Positions 14,781 to 16,892 of a stretch of 16,892 nucleotides of DNA are shown here, piece after piece. Numbering within the stretch: the first letter of the stretch is position 1; each line of letters begins with the position of its first letter. The stretch comes from an uncultured Selenomonas sp. GTDB lineage: Bacteria > Bacillota > Negativicutes > Selenomonadales > Selenomonadaceae. The notes under the pieces are model-generated. The model saw nothing but the letters and a program-made list of their open reading frames with translations, was not told where the DNA came from and did not search any database. A program made the position numbers and the translations under genes. The stretch is taken from the NCBI GenBank assembly GCA_945494195.1, contig CALYVJ010000007.1:1-16892 (forward strand), given 5' to 3'.

Positions 14781-16094
14781 TTAGAAGTGGAAATCGAATT
14801 GGGTGCGGAAGAGGTGGCGTTTGGCATCTTTGGCTACGCCGGCGATGCTTCCGGAGTGGTTGTATTTCTGATCGGAGTAGAAGGTCTCCCATACCACATC
14901 CTTCCAGGGGATGTATTTAACACCGAGGATATATCCTTTGGTATCCGTTGGCAGGGAGCCCCATTCGTCATCGTGGGAGACATCGCCATAGCGGCCAAAG
15001 TCGATATAGCGGGCATAGAGACCCCAATCGCCGCGTTTGGTCGAATCGACATCGCGGTAGTCGACGCGGAATTCCTTACTGGTCTTGAAGTCGTAGGCAT
15101 TCGTGCGGACATAAGTACCGGAGAGCGTCACGTCTTTGGCGACTTTGGCACGCAGATCGAGACCTGCGGCCCGGCTCATCATCTGATTGCCACGGGTGCC
15201 GTGCTCGCCACGGTAATTCTTGTTGCTCATATACGTGAGTGACCCATCGACAATGCCGAGGCGGCCGGTGATATTGGCACCGTAGAGATGCGTTTCTTCA
15301 CCGTCCGGCATGGTGACGAGGTCGCCCTGGCGCGGACGCAGGCCGAAAGCCGAGAGACTCCATTTCGGGGTGAAGTTATAGGTGAGCTGGGCACCGTCGG
15401 CGGCATGGCCGAAGATGACGTTTTGATAGCCGTAGCCCCACCATTTCGTACCGAGAACAGCATTTAACTTCGGAGCTGGCTGGCCCTCAACCCAGATGCG
15501 CTGGAAGGTACCATCCTGGTCGTCGGATTTGGCATCTTTTCGCCAGGACTGATTTACGGTATAGCCTTTGCGCGTCTCGGACTGGAAGTGAGCTTCCCAC
15601 TGATTGCCGACTTTCATGCGGCCTTCGAGATTCATATAGAAGTGTTTGTTGTTGTTTTGGGAGCCCACATCTTTCGTCGAGGAATCGTGGTCATATTTTG
15701 CCCGGACAAAACCCGAAAGCTGGATTTTATCCACTTTCTTCTCGAGGCTCGTCATGCGTTCATCCATCCGCGATAATTCGCCATGATATTCCCGCTCGAG
15801 TTTTTCCAGTAGTGCCTGGTCCGCAGGATTGACACTGCCCATTTTGTTCATGGCCCGTGCGACGACGGCAGCCATTTCATAGCGGCTCATGGAACGGTTG
15901 CCAGCAAAAGTGCCGTCGCCGTTACCTTCCAGAACTCCATCCTTTACGAGCTGGTCAATGGCGGCATAGCTCCAGTGTCCGGCGGGGACATCTGTGAAGC
16001 TGGCAGCGCCTGTTTCTGGGGCTGCCATGGCATGTCCGCTGACTGCTGCCGTAATTGCCATGGCCGTAAGAAGGCTGAGTGTCTGTTTTTTCAT
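14781..16094 (-). CDS. SLH-domain outer-membrane porin (OmpM-type)
   Basis: A 437-residue outer-membrane protein. Residues 1-24 are a signal peptide ending AMA. One SLH domain follows (about 33-80: FTDVPAGHWSYAAI, then DGVLEGNGDGTFAGN and SMSRYEMAAVVARAM), which in Negativicutes anchors the outer membrane to polyamine-modified peptidoglycan. Residues about 88-125 form a charged coiled coil (LEKLEREYHGELSRMDERM). From about 127 the protein is rich in alternating, aromatic beta-strands and ends in ...FDFHF with a C-terminal Phe, the signal for barrel assembly. It probably both tethers the membrane and forms a pore. AAGGAGAG precedes the ATG. The promoter is about 90 bases upstream and a terminator follows. 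Such genes often occur as several paralogues per genome; no second copy is in this window. Confidence 0.92.
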   Translation of the reverse strand: MKKQTLSLLTAMAITAAVSGHAMAAPETGAASFTDVPAGHWSYAAIDQLVKDGVLEGNGDGTFAGNRSMSRYEMAAVVARAMNKMGSVNPADQALLEKLEREYHGELSRMDERMTSLEKKVDKIQLSGFVRAKYDHDSSTKDVGSQNNNKHFYMNLEGRMKVGNQWEAHFQSETRKGYTVNQSWRKDAKSDDQDGTFQRIWVEGQPAPKLNAVLGTKWWGYGYQNVIFGHAADGAQLTYNFTPKWSLSAFGLRPRQGDLVTMPDGEETHLYGANITGRLGIVDGSLTYMSNKNYRGEHGTRGNQMMSRAAGLDLRAKVAKDVTLSGTYVRTNAYDFKTSKEFRVDYRDVDSTKRGDWGLYARYIDFGRYGDVSHDDEWGSLPTDTKGYILGVKYIPWKDVVWETFYSDQKYNHSGSIAGVAKDAKRHLFRTQFDFHF

Positions 16095-16188
16095 TGTGAA
16101 TCTCTCCTTATTTTTCTTCCGTTACCAATATCTTTCTCACATGGTCAAGAGGTTTGGAGCGCATGTCGCTTTGCCTGTGACAAAACGA

Positions 16189-16217
16189 ATCATAACACGG
16201 GAAAAAGCAATAGGCAA
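16189..16217 (-). promoter_or_regulatory. Probable promoter of the SLH porin gene
   Basis: On the minus strand TTGCCT (16217-16212) and TATGAT (16194-16189) are 17 bases apart, with TG giving an extended -10 (TGTTATGAT). The leader would be about 88 bases. A TTGACC at 16149-16144 closer to the gene lacks a good -10 box. Apart from this promoter and that of the divergent gene, I see nothing else in the 16095-16403 intergenic region. Confidence 0.55.
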
Positions 16218-16321
16218 TAAGATAAAGCAATTGTGAGTCCTTGTTTCAGAAAAAATACGAATGTACGTGGAATTTATAAACCGTGTTTCAAAATTTTTCA
16301 TGTGAAGCTGGTTTTGTTTTT

Positions 16322-16347
16322 AGCTTGTTATAAATAAAGCTTGTTAT
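16322..16347. repeat. Direct repeat in the RpiR-family gene promoter
   Basis: AGCTTGTTAT occurs at 16322-16331 and again at 16338-16347, 16 bases apart from start to start. The copies cover the -35 region and the spacer up to the extended -10. RpiR-family regulators often control their own genes, so this may be an autoregulatory site; that is inference. Confidence 0.45.
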
Positions 16348-16349
16348 GC

Positions 16350-16355
16350 TATAAT
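16350..16355 (+). promoter_or_regulatory. Extended -10 promoter of the RpiR-family regulator gene
   Basis: TGCTATAAT (16347-16355) is a perfect extended -10. A TTGTTA at 16325-16330 is 19 bases upstream, a long spacer that an extended -10 can tolerate. The leader to the ATG at 16404 is about 42 bases. The promoter carries a 10-bp direct repeat, described separately. Confidence 0.6.
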
Positions 16356-16403
16356 GAATGAAATATGAAGTTGTGAGGACGATAGGTGCGACTGGAGGTA
16401 TTT

Positions 16404-16892
16404 ATGCGATTACTCAAGATTATGCAAGAAAACGAACGATTTTCGCAAACGGAACAAGTTATCGTACAATACATGCTCGAACATCCCAAAGAAGTTGCGG
16501 AACTGACAACTCGCGAAATTGCCGCTAAGACCTATACTAGTCCGGCGGCCGTTTTTCGTTTGACGCAAAAATTGGGGCTCAAGGGGTATAACGAATTCCG
16601 CATCAAGTTTACCAGTGAAATCAGCCGCGTGAATCCAGAGTCATTCAGCATCCGTCATCGTCCGGTCACGCAGAAGGATAAGCCGGAAGATGTTATCCGC
16701 AAGATTGCCGCCCTTGAGGTCGAGGCAATCGAAGAAACGAAGAATGAATTTGACATCAGCCAGCTGGAGACAATCCTCAACCGCATGGAAAAGGTGGAGA
16801 TGATTGATATCTATGCCTATGATCAGAATTATGCCCTGGCCCAGATGGCTGTTTACAATTTCATGCAGGTGAAACTGCCTGTGGTGGCTTAT
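16404..16892 (+). CDS. RpiR/MurR-family transcriptional regulator (3' end outside the window)
   Basis: The first 163 codons of a gene running off the right edge. GGAGG (16394-16398) is five bases before the ATG. Residues about 1-77 are the RpiR-type helix-turn-helix domain: FSQTEQVIVQYMLEHP, then ELTTREIAAKTYTSPAAV and FRLTQKLGLKGYNEFRIKF, the usual pattern in which the recognition helix follows SxAAVxR. From about residue 125 (KVEMIDIYAYDQNYALAQMA) the SIS domain begins, which in this family senses phosphosugars; full members are about 280 residues. The target genes are probably beyond the edge. The regulated sugar cannot be told, and nothing links it directly to the ara operon. Confidence 0.88.
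   Translation, partial: MRLLKIMQENERFSQTEQVIVQYMLEHPKEVAELTTREIAAKTYTSPAAVFRLTQKLGLKGYNEFRIKFTSEISRVNPESFSIRHRPVTQKDKPEDVIRKIAALEVEAIEETKNEFDISQLETILNRMEKVEMIDIYAYDQNYALAQMAVYNFMQVKLPVVAY

Noticed and set aside
14580..15242. Plus-strand frame of 220 codons after araA
   Set aside because: It overlaps the end of araA, runs through two terminators and lies opposite the porin gene.
1..16892. CRISPR arrays, insertion sequences, tRNA or rRNA genes, prophage or defence genes
   Set aside because: I looked for regular spaced repeats, transposase motifs and conserved RNA sequences on both strands and saw none.

Overview
The window looks like a chromosome segment from a diderm Firmicute of the class Negativicutes, most likely a Selenomonas/Mitsuokella-type member of the Selenomonadaceae. 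The best clue is the outer-membrane protein at 14781-16094 (minus): one N-terminal SLH domain, a short coiled coil and a beta-barrel ending in Phe, the OmpM-type design typical of this class. Ribosome binding sites are strong (GGAGG/AAGGAG), and several promoters match the TTGACA/TATAAT consensus with 17-bp spacing. The assignment to this group is inference.

Layout, left to right. (1) 104-5368: a three-gene glutamate synthase operon behind a near-perfect promoter and ahead of a terminator. It encodes a stand-alone class II glutamine amidotransferase, a ferredoxin-FMN synthase subunit, and a large fusion of the GXGXG domain with the FAD/NAD(P)H GltD-type subunit plus a C-terminal ferredoxin. 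(2) 5454-5944 (minus): a small secreted protein of unknown function with its own good promoter. (3) 5970-6257 (minus): the C-terminal part of a hemerythrin-like protein, with its N-terminal part missing. (4) 6341-7256: a Cof-type HAD phosphatase, followed by 7220-7620, which reads like a small gene broken by several frameshifts and stops. (5) 7682-8815 (minus): an M24 (Xaa-Pro) peptidase with terminator and promoter. (6) 8878-9137: a doubly deleted adenine deaminase remnant ending at a terminator hairpin. (7) 9205-14672: an L-arabinose operon, araE-araB-araD-araA, with promoter, a dyad next to it and a terminator. (8) 14732-16217 (minus): the SLH porin with terminator and promoter. (9) 16350-16892: the start of an RpiR/MurR-family regulator, cut by the window edge.

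How the parts work together. The glt operon makes glutamate from glutamine and 2-oxoglutarate; ammonia from the amidotransferase would reach the FMN site and electrons would come from NAD(P)H through FAD and Fe-S clusters. The ara operon imports L-arabinose by an MFS symporter and converts it through L-ribulose and L-ribulose 5-phosphate to D-xylulose 5-phosphate.

I found no CRISPR array, insertion sequence, tRNA or rRNA, and no clear sign of a new defence or mobile system. The least ordinary things are the domain partition of the glutamate synthase, three gene relics lying between intact genes, and several unassigned dyad or direct-repeat sites at promoters.
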